Shown in pieces: positions 1 through 6,736 of a stretch of DNA of 7,768 nt. Numbering within the stretch: the stretch's first letter is position 1; the number at the start of each line of letters is the position of its first letter. The translations under genes were made by a program, and so were the position numbers. The stretch spans positions 1 to 7,768 of the forward strand of contig JAKSAU010000652.1 in the NCBI GenBank assembly GCA_022361535.1, in the 5' to 3' direction. A model generated the notes under the pieces. The model was given only the letters and a program-made list of their open reading frames with translations, searched no databases and was not told where the DNA came from. The DNA comes from Desulfobacterales bacterium. GTDB lineage: Bacteria > Desulfobacterota > Desulfobacteria > Desulfobacterales > Desulfobacteraceae.

Positions 1-1758
1 AGAGGTTATGGACAATTCCGTATATCCTAAAATTGCAGACAAGATATTATTCATGTCATGGGCAATTCCACCTGCCAGAGTACCCATGGCTTCAAGTTTT
101 CCTGATTGGTTCAGTTTGAATTCAAGGGCTTTTTTCTCTTTTTCTGCAATTTTTCTGGCAGTAATATCACGGGTTACACCGATCATTTCCACAATGTTGC
201 CGGTCCGGTCATTCAGGAAATTTGATGTGGTTTCCGTCCATATTCTGCGCTTATCCTTATGAAACATCTCAAGTTCAATGGTGAATCCTTTGGGGTTGCG
301 ATTGGATATTTTCCCTTCCTTTTTCTTTCTCCATTGTATCGCCCTTTTGGCCTTTTGCGAATGCTCCGGTGGTAGCATTTGATCAAATGAAAACATCGTC
401 TTGGCTTCGGTTGGGGTGTATCCCATCATGTCCTTAACAGAGGGGGTAATATAGGTGATCCGGTAAGTGGACAAGTCCAGTATCCAGATCACATCTTTGA
501 CATTATTGGCCAACATCCGGTATTTTCTTTCGGACTCGTGGACCCGTCTTAAGGCTCTTTCCCGCCCTATCCTAAGATTGTTGATTTTATCCATCAGGCC
601 AAATGAAAACAAAAAAGTGACAATGGACGTTGAAATCTGAATGGTTGAATCTGAAAGCAAATTACGTTCAAGTATTCCGTAAGATTTACCAACCACAATC
701 AAGGCACTTATGGCAAATGGTGTCCATGCAAGAAGATAGAACCTTGCCTGACGAACCTTTTTACATTGCAAAAGCACCCCGCACGCAATCATAGCAGATA
801 CGGATATACCGACGAGAACCAATAGAGCCTGGGTCATAAGCGCATAAGGTACAACAAGAAGCAAGACAATCATGCCAAACCCAAGTGCCGTCAGGTATTT
901 GAACAGCCGGTCAAAAAAAGGAGAATAGCCCGGGGTGTGCAAAAAAAGACGTGAAAAAAGCATTGCCCCAACAAGCCCAATAAACCCGCCCAAAGGGTGA
1001 AGGATATTTGAGAGATCACCCGACCCGGGCCAAAAATACTGGTGTCCGATACCAGTATGGGCAAGAATCATTATTGACGTTCCAAAAACAAATGTTCCAA
1101 GCCATAAAAAAACATGCTCCCGCATACTCAGGAAAATAAAAAGGCAGTAAACCAGAGTTGAAGCCATGATTCCGAAAAAAAACCAATTTAAAGCCATATC
1201 CAGTTGGCTATAGCGTTCAAATGATTGATTGGACCAACCTTTAAGGGAAAGTACAATGGCGCCACTGGACCGGATGTTAAGATATACGACATTTTCTCCG
1301 GGTAAAAGCGTCATGGGTACAGCCAAGGTTCTAAATTGTATGGGCCGGAATTCATATGCGTACCGATCTCCACCCCTGACCGAAGAAAAGCCTTGTTTTT
1401 GGGGTAAAAACAACTCTACATGATCGGCAGGAGCATAAGGGTACTCCACAACCCAGGACTTTGGCCCGGATCCTGAATACTTAACAACCAGCTTAAACCA
1501 GAAAGAAGAAGGTGAATAGCCAAAGCCCTTATCATCAGGAATAGGGGAAAAACCATCTCTGGCATCAATTTTCAGGATGTCATCAATTTCCAACAAGCCT
1601 GAAGAGTCTTCAAAAACGTATAGATACGGATTCAGAGTTACCTTGTTTAATTCGGATGGAATAACAAATGGGGTTTGCCTGGAGAGTCCAGCTGTAGGGA
1701 TCAAACAGACAATAATCACTGAGGTAAGGATGAACCTGGCCCAACGGTGCTCAATCAT
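1..1758 (-). CDS. 7TMR-DISM sensor histidine kinase with PAS domain (3' end outside window)
   Basis: An open frame of 586 codons runs from the ATG at 1758 down to base 1 without a stop, so the C-terminus is missing. Residues 1-26 look like a signal peptide. Residues about 35-165 match the periplasmic DISMED2 sensor pattern (SSFWFK near 84-89, PADHVELFLP near 110-119). Residues about 187-390 hold a run of hydrophobic segments expected for the 7TMR-DISM seven-helix module. A short charged linker leads to a PAS domain (about 408-530) with the PAC ending GVTRDITARK, then an H-box GTLAGGIAHDMNNIL with the likely phosphorylated His at 567. The 'GGIAHDxNNIL' H-box is typical of a class of kinases often fused to receiver domains. 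The ATPase domain and any receiver lie outside. The ATG at 1763 is rejected because it hits TGA after two codons; the chosen start has GGAGGGGG upstream. The ligand is unknown; DISM sensors often bind carbohydrates or other small molecules. It follows the chemoreceptor on the same strand but has its own candidate promoter. Confidence 0.9.
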   Translation of the reverse strand, partial: MIEHRWARFILTSVIIVCLIPTAGLSRQTPFVIPSELNKVTLNPYLYVFEDSSGLLEIDDILKIDARDGFSPIPDDKGFGYSPSSFWFKLVVKYSGSGPKSWVVEYPYAPADHVELFLPQKQGFSSVRGGDRYAYEFRPIQFRTLAVPMTLLPGENVVYLNIRSSGAIVLSLKGWSNQSFERYSQLDMALNWFFFGIMASTLVYCLFIFLSMREHVFLWLGTFVFGTSIMILAHTGIGHQYFWPGSGDLSNILHPLGGFIGLVGAMLFSRLFLHTPGYSPFFDRLFKYLTALGFGMIVLLLVVPYALMTQALLVLVGISVSAMIACGVLLQCKKVRQARFYLLAWTPFAISALIVVGKSYGILERNLLSDSTIQISTSIVTFLFSFGLMDKINNLRIGRERALRRVHESERKYRMLANNVKDVIWILDLSTYRITYITPSVKDMMGYTPTEAKTMFSFDQMLPPEHSQKAKRAIQWRKKKEGKISNRNPKGFTIELEMFHKDKRRIWTETTSNFLNDRTGNIVEMIGVTRDITARKIAEKEKKALEFKLNQSGKLEAMGTLAGGIAHDMNNILSAILGYTELSITS

Positions 1759-1791
1759 AGCATATCCCCCTCCATGCAGTCATAAGAGAGG

Positions 1792-1820
1792 ATTTTTAAG
1801 CAACCGCTTATTTTTGTCAA
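1792..1820 (-). promoter_or_regulatory. candidate sigma-70 promoter for the sensor kinase
   Basis: On the minus strand a perfect -35 TTGACA (1820-1815) is followed after 16-17 bases by the A/T-rich TAAAAAT (1798-1792), which matches the -10 consensus at 4 of 6 positions. Transcription would begin near 1785, giving a leader of about 27 bases that contains the GGAGGGGG ribosome binding site. It lies directly after the stem-loop that follows the chemoreceptor gene, a sensible arrangement for a separate transcription unit. The -10 is imperfect, so this is a prediction. Confidence 0.45.
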
Positions 1821-1822
1821 GA

Positions 1823-1862
1823 TATATTTCTACCCGGCTTGATTGAACCGGGCAGAAATATA
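1823..1862 (-). terminator. stem-loop after the chemoreceptor gene, probable terminator
   Basis: Bases 1823-1837 and 1848-1862 are inverted repeats of 15 bases with one mismatch (A1832 against C1853), separated by a 10-base loop. The inner part is GC-rich (CCCGG/CCGGG) and the outer part is A/T-rich. It begins 23 bases after the chemoreceptor stop codon. No clear T-run follows the arm on the minus strand, so intrinsic termination is less certain than the hairpin itself; it could also act as an mRNA 3'-end stabiliser. Confidence 0.55.
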
Positions 1863-1885
1863 ATTAGTATGAAGGACGTCTTCTA

Positions 1886-4057
1886 CTAAACTTTGAACTT
1901 ACCCATCATTTCTGACAAGGTGGCAGCCATTCCTGAAAGGCCTCCAGCCTTTTCTTTTACCTGTTGGCTGGAGTCGGCAATTTGAATTGCAGCACTTGTT
2001 ACGTCTGCCACATCACTTGTGACCCCCTGGGAGGCAGCAGATCCCTGGGCAATATTTTCATTTACCTCTGAAATACCCATAGAGGCCTGGGAAACATTCT
2101 CTGCAATCTCACCGGTTGTTGCAGATTGCTCCTCTACAGCAGCTGCTATGGTTGAAACGATTTCATTGATATCTCCAACTACTTTGGTAATTGAAGCAAT
2201 CTCAGCTGTGGTTCCATCTGTAGAAGTCTGGATGCCGGCAACTCGTTCTTTGATCTGACTTGAGGCATCAGCTGTCTGGGCCGCAAGATCTTTTATCTCA
2301 TTTGCCACAACGGCAAACCCTTTACCTGCTTCACCAGCCCTTGCCGCTTCAATAGTGGCATTGAGGGCTAAAAGGTTGACCTGGGATGAAATATCGGTGA
2401 TGGTCTCAACAACAGTAAAAATTTCCCTGGCAGCCCCGCCCAGTTCATCTACCTGGGTGCTGGCATGTTTAGCCTGTTCTACCGCACCGGTGGTAATATC
2501 GCGCGCTTTTTCAGCATTCTGAGCGATCTCGCTAATTGTGGACGTCATTTCCTCAGCCGCTGCCGAAACCATATTGATATTGGTAGAAGCCTCCTCCATG
2601 GCTGCAGCCATGGACCCCATATTGGTGCTCATTTCTTCGGATGCCGCAGACACGGAGTTGGAACGTTCAGATGTTTCCCGGGCTGCAGAATTCATCTGAT
2701 CTGAAATCTGGGCTAAATCTGATGAGGAAGATGTCAACTCCTCAGTATTACCCTTTATCTTGGCAATCATTGTCTGAACATTTTCAATGAACAAATTAAA
2801 ATATTCGGCCAGCTCCTGGGTTTCGTCCCCTGATGTATCTATAATCCGTTTGGTCAAATCTCCTTCACCATGAGCAATATCCTTGAGCATATCAATAATG
2901 CTTCTTATGGGACCAACGACTCCTTTTGCAATCACAAAATAGGAAATCACAATGGACAGTACCATAATAATCACAATTGCAGTTGCGGTTTTCATTATGG
3001 CTCCGGCCACAAAACTGTTTATTTCCTCACGTTTTGCAGCAACGACAGCATCAATATCATCTGTATATACGCCTGTGCCAATATACCAATCCCATTCGCT
3101 GACTTTTCTTGTAAAGGCAGTTTTAGCCAGCGGGATATCAGAGCCGGGCTTTGGGAAGTAATATGAAGAGAAACCACCCTGGGGACTGCTGTCTCCGGCT
3201 TTTATGATATCTCTGAGTAGATAATTCCCCTTTTTATCCTGGAGGTCCCAATAGTTTTTACCGACCCTTTCCGGTTTGGGAGGCAAAAGAATACAGGTTC
3301 CCTTAGAATCGTAGATAAAGAAATACCCTGTCCCTTTTTCACCATAGCGGATGGACCCGATACTTCTTAAGGCATTCTTTTTGGCTTTTTCTTCAGTGTT
3401 TTCAAGATAGACCCCGGTTCCAATAATCCAGTTCCAGGGTTTGAACAGTTTTACATAGGATATTTTATCCTGGGGCTCTTCAAATCCGGGCTTGGGCCAT
3501 TTATAATCAACGAAACCACCCCCGTCGCGCTCTGCAATCTCATCCATTTCTTTAAAAAACAATTTACCGTCAGGATCCTTCATTCCCAGCAGTTGTTTTC
3601 CATTTAAAGACGGCTTGATGGGATGATGCACCATGATCCCATCGGTATCCTGGATCCAGAAGTATCCTTTGCCGTCCATTCCCCAGCGCATCTTGTCTAT
3701 AATTTTAACAGCAGCAGCCTGTTGGTCTTCTATGCTGCCCGGGGCTTCGCTTTGGGCCTCAAATACTGAAATGGTTTGGTTTACCACTGCCATAACACTG
3801 TCCCCGAATTCTCTGCGGATTGCTTCTTTGTCCATTGAGGCATCAAGACGCTCTTTTGCAATGGTATAGGCTGAATTGATAAGGTCCCGGATCTGAGAAC
3901 GTTTCTCGTTCATCATGTCAGTGCTGTATTCATTGATGGCCATTTCTCCTTCATCCTTTAAAGCGGAAATGGAGAAAATAAGAGAAACACCACCCACTAA
4001 TACCAATGCGGCGATAATCAGGATGTTGACTTTTGCCCCAATTTTAAGCTTTACCAT
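1886..4057 (-). CDS. Methyl-accepting chemotaxis protein with tandem Cache sensor modules
   Basis: This 723-aa transmembrane chemoreceptor senses a periplasmic ligand and controls the CheA kinase. A membrane segment lies at about residues 10-30. The periplasmic part (about 35-345) holds two related Cache_2-type modules: each has a GYFxIxDxxG strand (131-140 and 244-253) and a closing WxWxIGTGVY motif (208-217 and 322-331). A second membrane segment (about 353-377) is followed by HAMP (about 378-430) and a long coiled-coil signalling domain. Its conserved hairpin tip lies at about 557-592 ([20 protein letters not shown] and onward). The C-terminus ends MMGKFKV, with no NWETF-type CheR-binding pentapeptide. 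The start is set by AAGGAGGG three bases upstream of the ATG. Neighbouring genes include no che or flagellar genes, so the receptor is probably an orphan using a chemosensory array encoded elsewhere. The ligand is unknown; Cache_2 receptors commonly bind small organic acids or amines, which is only a family-level expectation. Confidence 0.95.
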   Translation of the reverse strand: MVKLKIGAKVNILIIAALVLVGGVSLIFSISALKDEGEMAINEYSTDMMNEKRSQIRDLINSAYTIAKERLDASMDKEAIRREFGDSVMAVVNQTISVFEAQSEAPGSIEDQQAAAVKIIDKMRWGMDGKGYFWIQDTDGIMVHHPIKPSLNGKQLLGMKDPDGKLFFKEMDEIAERDGGGFVDYKWPKPGFEEPQDKISYVKLFKPWNWIIGTGVYLENTEEKAKKNALRSIGSIRYGEKGTGYFFIYDSKGTCILLPPKPERVGKNYWDLQDKKGNYLLRDIIKAGDSSPQGGFSSYYFPKPGSDIPLAKTAFTRKVSEWDWYIGTGVYTDDIDAVVAAKREEINSFVAGAIMKTATAIVIIMVLSIVISYFVIAKGVVGPIRSIIDMLKDIAHGEGDLTKRIIDTSGDETQELAEYFNLFIENVQTMIAKIKGNTEELTSSSSDLAQISDQMNSAARETSERSNSVSAASEEMSTNMGSMAAAMEEASTNINMVSAAAEEMTSTISEIAQNAEKARDITTGAVEQAKHASTQVDELGGAAREIFTVVETITDISSQVNLLALNATIEAARAGEAGKGFAVVANEIKDLAAQTADASSQIKERVAGIQTSTDGTTAEIASITKVVGDINEIVSTIAAAVEEQSATTGEIAENVSQASMGISEVNENIAQGSAASQGVTSDVADVTSAAIQIADSSQQVKEKAGGLSGMAATLSEMMGKFKV

Positions 4058-4134
4058 AGACCCTCCTTAATTTAAGGCGGCTGCCTGTAAAAAAACTATT
4101 TAGGTTTTGCAATAATTCGCGGTGAGTTCAATCA

Positions 4135-4152
4135 GTTAAGAAAAATCTTAAC
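4135..4152. repeat. perfect 7-bp inverted repeat, possible operator
   Basis: GTTAAGA and TCTTAAC are exact reverse complements separated by AAAA, making an 18-base dyad. It sits 77 bases upstream of the chemoreceptor ATG in the divergent region. The size and symmetry suit a dimeric repressor or activator site, but no regulator is known here. Confidence 0.5.
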
Positions 4153-4190
4153 ACAAGGCTAACTTCAAGTAAAATCTAAATATCGTATGC

Positions 4191-4230
4191 GATAACCTAA
4201 TTCTAGATGATCAGCGCTTTTGAGGTTATC
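4191..4230. repeat. 8-bp inverted repeat GATAACCT / AGGTTATC with 24-base spacer
   Basis: The two arms are exact reverse complements. The left arm overlaps a second dyad, TATCG-TATG-CGATA (4181-4194). The spacer contains the small palindromes TGATCA and AGCGCT. Such a cluster could be paired binding sites for a regulator of the divergent genes; that role is inferred from position only. Confidence 0.4.
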
Positions 4231-4280
4231 TGAGTTCCCAAGCCTTGCAACTTTAAATTAAAACCTTATTATTTGTCAAA

Positions 4281-4308
4281 TTTTCAGGTATGATGCTTGA
4301 AATATAAA
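4281..4308 (+). promoter_or_regulatory. weak candidate sigma-70 promoter for the NifX-like/acyltransferase pair
   Basis: TTTTCA (4281-4286, 4 of 6 matches to the -35 consensus) and TATAAA (4303-4308, 5 of 6 to the -10) are 16 bases apart. Transcription would start near 4315, giving a leader of about 25 bases that contains the GGAG ribosome binding site at 4331-4334. An alternative extended -10 (TGATATGAT, 4313-4321) is present but would leave a very short leader. Confidence 0.3.
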
Positions 4309-4339
4309 GAATTGATATGATCTGTTTAACGGAGAAACC

Positions 4340-4726
4340 ATGAAAATAGCATTTCCTGTTAAGGAAAATAAGGGGCTTGACAGCCAGATGAACGACCACT
4401 TTGGTGTGGCAAAGGAATTTATGATTGTCGACCTGGACACCCGGGATATCCAGGTGGTACCAAACAAAAAAGCAGAAGGCGATTCCAGCTGTAAAGCAGG
4501 TTTTTTAGAGAAAAATTCCGGAGTAAACGCAGTCGTGACCAAATGTATCGGAGACGGTTCCCAGCGCGGTCTGCATGCGGATGATATAAAAGTATATGCA
4601 GCAGGGGCTGATACCGTTGCACAAAACCTGGATCTTTTTGAGAAAGGCGAACTAAAACTGTTCCATATCTTTGACCTGTGCCAGGGAAAAAAGAATAAAA
4701 AGGAAGGGGGCTGTGGCCACCATTAA
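4340..4726 (+). CDS. NifX/NifB-family (FeMo-cofactor biosynthesis-like) small protein
   Basis: A 128-aa protein matching the dinitrogenase iron-molybdenum cofactor domain pattern found in NifX, NafY and the C-terminus of NifB. It opens MKIAFPV, has the family signature NDHFGVAKEFMIVD (residues 18-31), and a central GVNAVVTKCIGDG (61-73). This fold binds iron-sulfur or iron-molybdenum cluster precursors in nitrogenase assembly. Many anaerobes carry stand-alone copies with no nitrogenase nearby and of unknown role, often beside Mrp/MinD-type ATPases. No nif gene is visible here. Cysteines at 51, 69, 114 and 125, plus a tail ending GGCGHH, offer potential metal ligands. The start has GGAG six bases upstream. 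The last 14 bases overlap the next gene, so the two are probably co-transcribed and translationally coupled. Family assignment is firm; the cellular job is unknown. Confidence 0.85.
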   Translation: MKIAFPVKENKGLDSQMNDHFGVAKEFMIVDLDTRDIQVVPNKKAEGDSSCKAGFLEKNSGVNAVVTKCIGDGSQRGLHADDIKVYAAGADTVAQNLDLFEKGELKLFHIFDLCQGKKNKKEGGCGHH

Positions 4727-5285
4727 TCCTTTGCCTTCTCTTCTTAGCCTGGTTGGGAAACTGATGTACTGGCTCATGGGCTGGACATATGACCCGTTGC
4801 CCCCTTACTGGGATGACAAATGTGTTGTCATTGGATTTCCCCATACCACTAATATGGATACTGTACGTGCATTGACTTATATAAAGCTTGCCCGTGTCAA
4901 TGCACGGCTTCTTGTCAAATCCACATGGTTCTTTTTTCCCATGTCAATAATCCTCAAAGGTCTTGGCGGGCTCCCCGTGCGAAGAGATAAGGCCCACGGA
5001 TTTGTGGACAGTGTGGTCGACGAATTTGACAAGCGTGAAAATCTGGTAGTGGCTCTTGTTCCTGAAGGCACCCGCAAACAGGTGTCAACCATTAAAACCG
5101 GGTTCTGGTATATCGCAAAAGGAGCCGACATCCCCATTATCTGCTGGTACCTGGACAACGATGCCAAACGGACAAGATGGCTGGGCAAAATTCATCCTGG
5201 CGACACCCTTGAAACCGATTTAGAAAAAATAGCAAAAATCTATTCCAATGCAGGATTTTCTATTCCTACAAAAAATTTAGCATAG
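4713..5285 (+). CDS. PlsC-like lysophospholipid acyltransferase family protein (GTG start)
   Basis: A 190-aa protein of the 1-acyl-glycerol-3-phosphate acyltransferase superfamily, which moves an acyl group from acyl-ACP or acyl-CoA to a lipid hydroxyl at the inner membrane face. All four family blocks are visible: the catalytic HX4D as PHTTNMD (His44, Asp49), GGLPVRRD (85-92), the substrate-binding VPEGTR (116-121), and the late IPIICWYLD (140-148). The N-terminus has a hydrophobic patch (about 9-24). I chose GTG at 4713 because AGGAAGGGGG lies two bases upstream. The ATG at 4671 would add 14 residues, lies deep inside the preceding gene and has no good ribosome binding site. It is short for a PlsC (about 240 aa), consistent with a compact variant. 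The acceptor may be lysophosphatidate, another lysolipid or an ornithine-type lipid; the sequence does not decide. It overlaps the NifX-like gene by 14 bases, and no strong terminator follows. Confidence 0.85.
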   Translation: MATINPLPSLLSLVGKLMYWLMGWTYDPLPPYWDDKCVVIGFPHTTNMDTVRALTYIKLARVNARLLVKSTWFFFPMSIILKGLGGLPVRRDKAHGFVDSVVDEFDKRENLVVALVPEGTRKQVSTIKTGFWYIAKGADIPIICWYLDNDAKRTRWLGKIHPGDTLETDLEKIAKIYSNAGFSIPTKNLA

Positions 5286-5363
5286 TTAAACAAAAATAAT
5301 TTAGACTGAAATATCAGCAAAAGATTCACCATAGAATAATTTGCATATTTATGATTCCACAAA

Positions 5364-5386
5364 ACATAATTATGTATTTATAAATA
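5364..5386. repeat. two abutting 12-base palindromes
   Basis: ACATAATTATGT (5364-5375) and TATTTATAAATA (5375-5386) are each perfect palindromes and share one base. They lie about 95 bases upstream of the predicted -35. In DNA this AT-rich, short palindromes arise often by chance, so an operator role is only a possibility. Confidence 0.3.
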
Positions 5387-5478
5387 AAACCTAATTTTTA
5401 TTAAGTTTATTCTACAATTTCATCAAGCCCGCACCTCTGCATTTTTATCTAACTGCCTTGAAACCCGACAAATAATGA

Positions 5479-5507
5479 TTGACAGGGCCCTGCTCTATCT
5501 TTAGACT
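5479..5507 (+). promoter_or_regulatory. candidate sigma-70 promoter for the glutamate synthase operon
   Basis: A perfect -35 TTGACA (5479-5484) is followed, at the ideal 17-base spacing, by TAGACT (5502-5507), which matches the -10 consensus at 4 of 6 positions. Transcription would start near 5514 and leave a leader of about 92 bases before the ATG at 5606. Confidence 0.5.
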
Positions 5508-5527
5508 TAAAAGTTCGAAATTTTGTC

Positions 5528-5574
5528 AACAGTCGTTTGGCTGTTCCGCACGGTGAGAAAAATGCTGTTTGCGG
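5528..5574 (+). promoter_or_regulatory. structured 5' leader, possible cis-regulatory RNA
   Basis: Two consecutive hairpins can be drawn in the leader. The first has a 7-bp stem (5528-5534 with 5539-5545, one G-U pair) and a GTTT tetraloop. The second pairs CCGCA (5546-5550) with TGCGG (5570-5574) around a 19-base loop. They stack directly against each other, upstream of the AGGAG site at 5594-5598. I do not recognise a known riboswitch class, and short stems like these can occur by chance. Confidence 0.3.
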
Positions 5575-5605
5575 GAATTGTTTACAAAGATTTAGGAGTG
5601 TATAT

Positions 5606-6736
5606 ATGTGTCGCCTGTTTGCACTTACCAGCAAGGACCCGGTATCCCCTATGTTGGCCATCAAAGCCCTTGATGTAATGAAGGAAGGGCATGATGGTTC
5701 CGGCGTAGGTCTGCTTCTCCAGGACCTTGGTGGCCCCTTTGAAGAGATGAAAGATGCCCCGATTCTTTCCGGGATCTTTAGTGAAGAAGGCATTCGCCGC
5801 CTTGACCTTTTTATGATGGACCTAGGGTTCATGACCAAATACAAAATCTCTTTAAAGCCTCCCAAGACGGGTGTGGAAGGGATTCCCAGACGAGACGTAT
5901 ATCTGATTCGTGCATATGAACTGCCAGAAGGATGGGATGGCCTTGAACAGGACGAATTGGCAAGCCGTCTTTTGGATGTCCGGTTAAAAATCCGCGAAAT
6001 GGGTGAGGAAAAGAAAGATATGATCGTTTATTCTTTCTGGCCGGATACCATTATGATCAAAGAAATCGGTGATCCCATGCAACTGGGCGAATACCTTGGT
6101 CTGGACAGAAAGGAACTTCATGCCCGCATCATCATGGCGCAGGGTCGGCAGAACACCAACTACGCTATCAACCTTTATGCCTGCCATCCCTTCTTTATAA
6201 AGGGATACTGCACCATGACCAATGGCGAAAACACTGCATTTATACCAATTAAAGACTTTCTCATGTCCCGTGATATCCCGGGATATGCCGGATACCAGTC
6301 TGACTCCGAAGTCTTTGCCCATATTCTGCATTATTCAATGGAAGAACTGGGCCTGGGTATTGAAGGATACAAGCACGTCATTACCCCATTGCAGAGGGAT
6401 GATCTTGAAAATCACCCGAATTTTGAGTTTCTCCATCATTTGAAAAAGACTTGCCGTCCTTTAATCATAGACGGCCCCAACTGTGTCATTGGTACCTTGC
6501 CTGACCATTCCATGTTCATGGTTCAGGACAGGAAGAAACTTAGACCCGGCGTGGTCGGTGGAAAAGATGGAATGTTTGCCTTTTCCAGCGAGATATGCGG
6601 CCTGGATGCCGTGATTCCGGACCGGGATAAAACAAAAGATATTCAACCCATGCACCTTGATACAGCCATTGTAAGCCCTGAACGCCAGGAGGTAAATATA
6701 TGTCGTCAAACAGAAGCCTTGAGCCTTCCTCTCTAA
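5606..6736 (+). CDS. Glutamate synthase amidotransferase subunit (class II, GltB N-terminal-like)
   Basis: A 376-aa stand-alone class II glutamine amidotransferase. It hydrolyses glutamine to glutamate and passes ammonia to the FMN synthase subunit encoded next. The start is fixed by chemistry: the nucleophile must be the Cys right after the initiator Met (MCRLFAL), with AGGAG seven bases upstream of the ATG. Arg181 in GRQNTN aligns with the Arg of the GltB motif RFSTN, and HPF (194-196) with its QPF. Asn206-Gly207 (TNGEN) form the oxyanion hole, and Asp233 sits in SDSEVFAHIL. The late segment DGMFAFSSEICGLDA (321-335) resembles the GltB 'ASE' loop. The usual HRG motif is replaced by KEGHDGSG (26-33), and the stretch from HPF to NG is about four residues longer than in bacterial GltB. 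The size matches the amidotransferase domain of the large bacterial GltB, here an independent gene as in archaeal-type enzymes. Its end overlaps the next gene by 37 bases. Confidence 0.88.
   Translation: MCRLFALTSKDPVSPMLAIKALDVMKEGHDGSGVGLLLQDLGGPFEEMKDAPILSGIFSEEGIRRLDLFMMDLGFMTKYKISLKPPKTGVEGIPRRDVYLIRAYELPEGWDGLEQDELASRLLDVRLKIREMGEEKKDMIVYSFWPDTIMIKEIGDPMQLGEYLGLDRKELHARIIMAQGRQNTNYAINLYACHPFFIKGYCTMTNGENTAFIPIKDFLMSRDIPGYAGYQSDSEVFAHILHYSMEELGLGIEGYKHVITPLQRDDLENHPNFEFLHHLKKTCRPLIIDGPNCVIGTLPDHSMFMVQDRKKLRPGVVGGKDGMFAFSSEICGLDAVIPDRDKTKDIQPMHLDTAIVSPERQEVNICRQTEALSLPL

Larger units (their letters stand above)
4058..4339. promoter_or_regulatory. divergent intergenic region with several inverted repeats
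   Basis: This AT-rich stretch separates the start codons of the chemoreceptor (minus) and the NifX-like gene (plus), so it must serve any promoters for both. I see no open frame with a ribosome binding site and no RNA gene. It contains CCTTAA-T-TTAAGG (4065-4077), GTTAAGA-AAAA-TCTTAAC (4135-4152), TATCG-TATG-CGATA (4181-4194), and the arms GATAACCT (4191-4198) and AGGTTATC (4223-4230). I found no convincing -35/-10 pair for the chemoreceptor and no -24/-12 sigma-54 element. Confidence 0.6.
5286..5605. other. AT-rich spacer upstream of the glutamate synthase genes
   Basis: This stretch of 320 bases has no credible gene. The first half is very AT-rich and contains two abutting 12-base palindromes (5364-5386) and a weak A/T-only hairpin (AATAAA near 5383 with TTTATT near 5396), but no GC-rich terminator for the acyltransferase. 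The second half holds a TTGACA-type promoter (5479-5507) and a leader of about 90 bases with two possible hairpins. A frame opening with TTG at 5537 is only an upstream extension of the amidotransferase. Confidence 0.6.

Noticed and set aside
8..1846. Plus-strand open frames opposite the sensor kinase
   Set aside because: The minus strand gives a continuous frame with DISM, PAS and H-box motifs; the plus-strand frames are short and featureless.
2019..3869. Plus-strand open frames opposite the chemoreceptor
   Set aside because: They are shadows of a well-supported 723-codon gene and show no family motif or independent ribosome binding site.
4230..4260. Possible flagellar sigma-28 promoter on the minus strand (TAAAGTTG ... 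CAGATAA)
   Set aside because: The elements resemble TAAA and GCCGATAA but the spacing is about three bases too long and the -10 is weak.
4671..4712. Upstream ATG start giving a 204-aa acyltransferase
   Set aside because: It lies inside the NifX-like gene without a good ribosome binding site; GTG at 4713 has AGGAAGGGGG just upstream and gives a normal N-terminus.
4340..4726. Calling the small protein nifX of a nitrogenase cluster
   Set aside because: Only the fold is supported; no nif structural or assembly genes are visible, and stand-alone homologues are common in anaerobes.
5383..5401. A/T-only hairpin as terminator of the acyltransferase gene
   Set aside because: It has no GC-rich stem and lies about 100 bases after the stop, so it is not a credible intrinsic terminator.
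5537..5605. TTG start giving a 399-aa amidotransferase
   Set aside because: Class II amidotransferases need Cys directly after the initiator Met; MCRLFAL at 5606 satisfies this and has AGGAG upstream.
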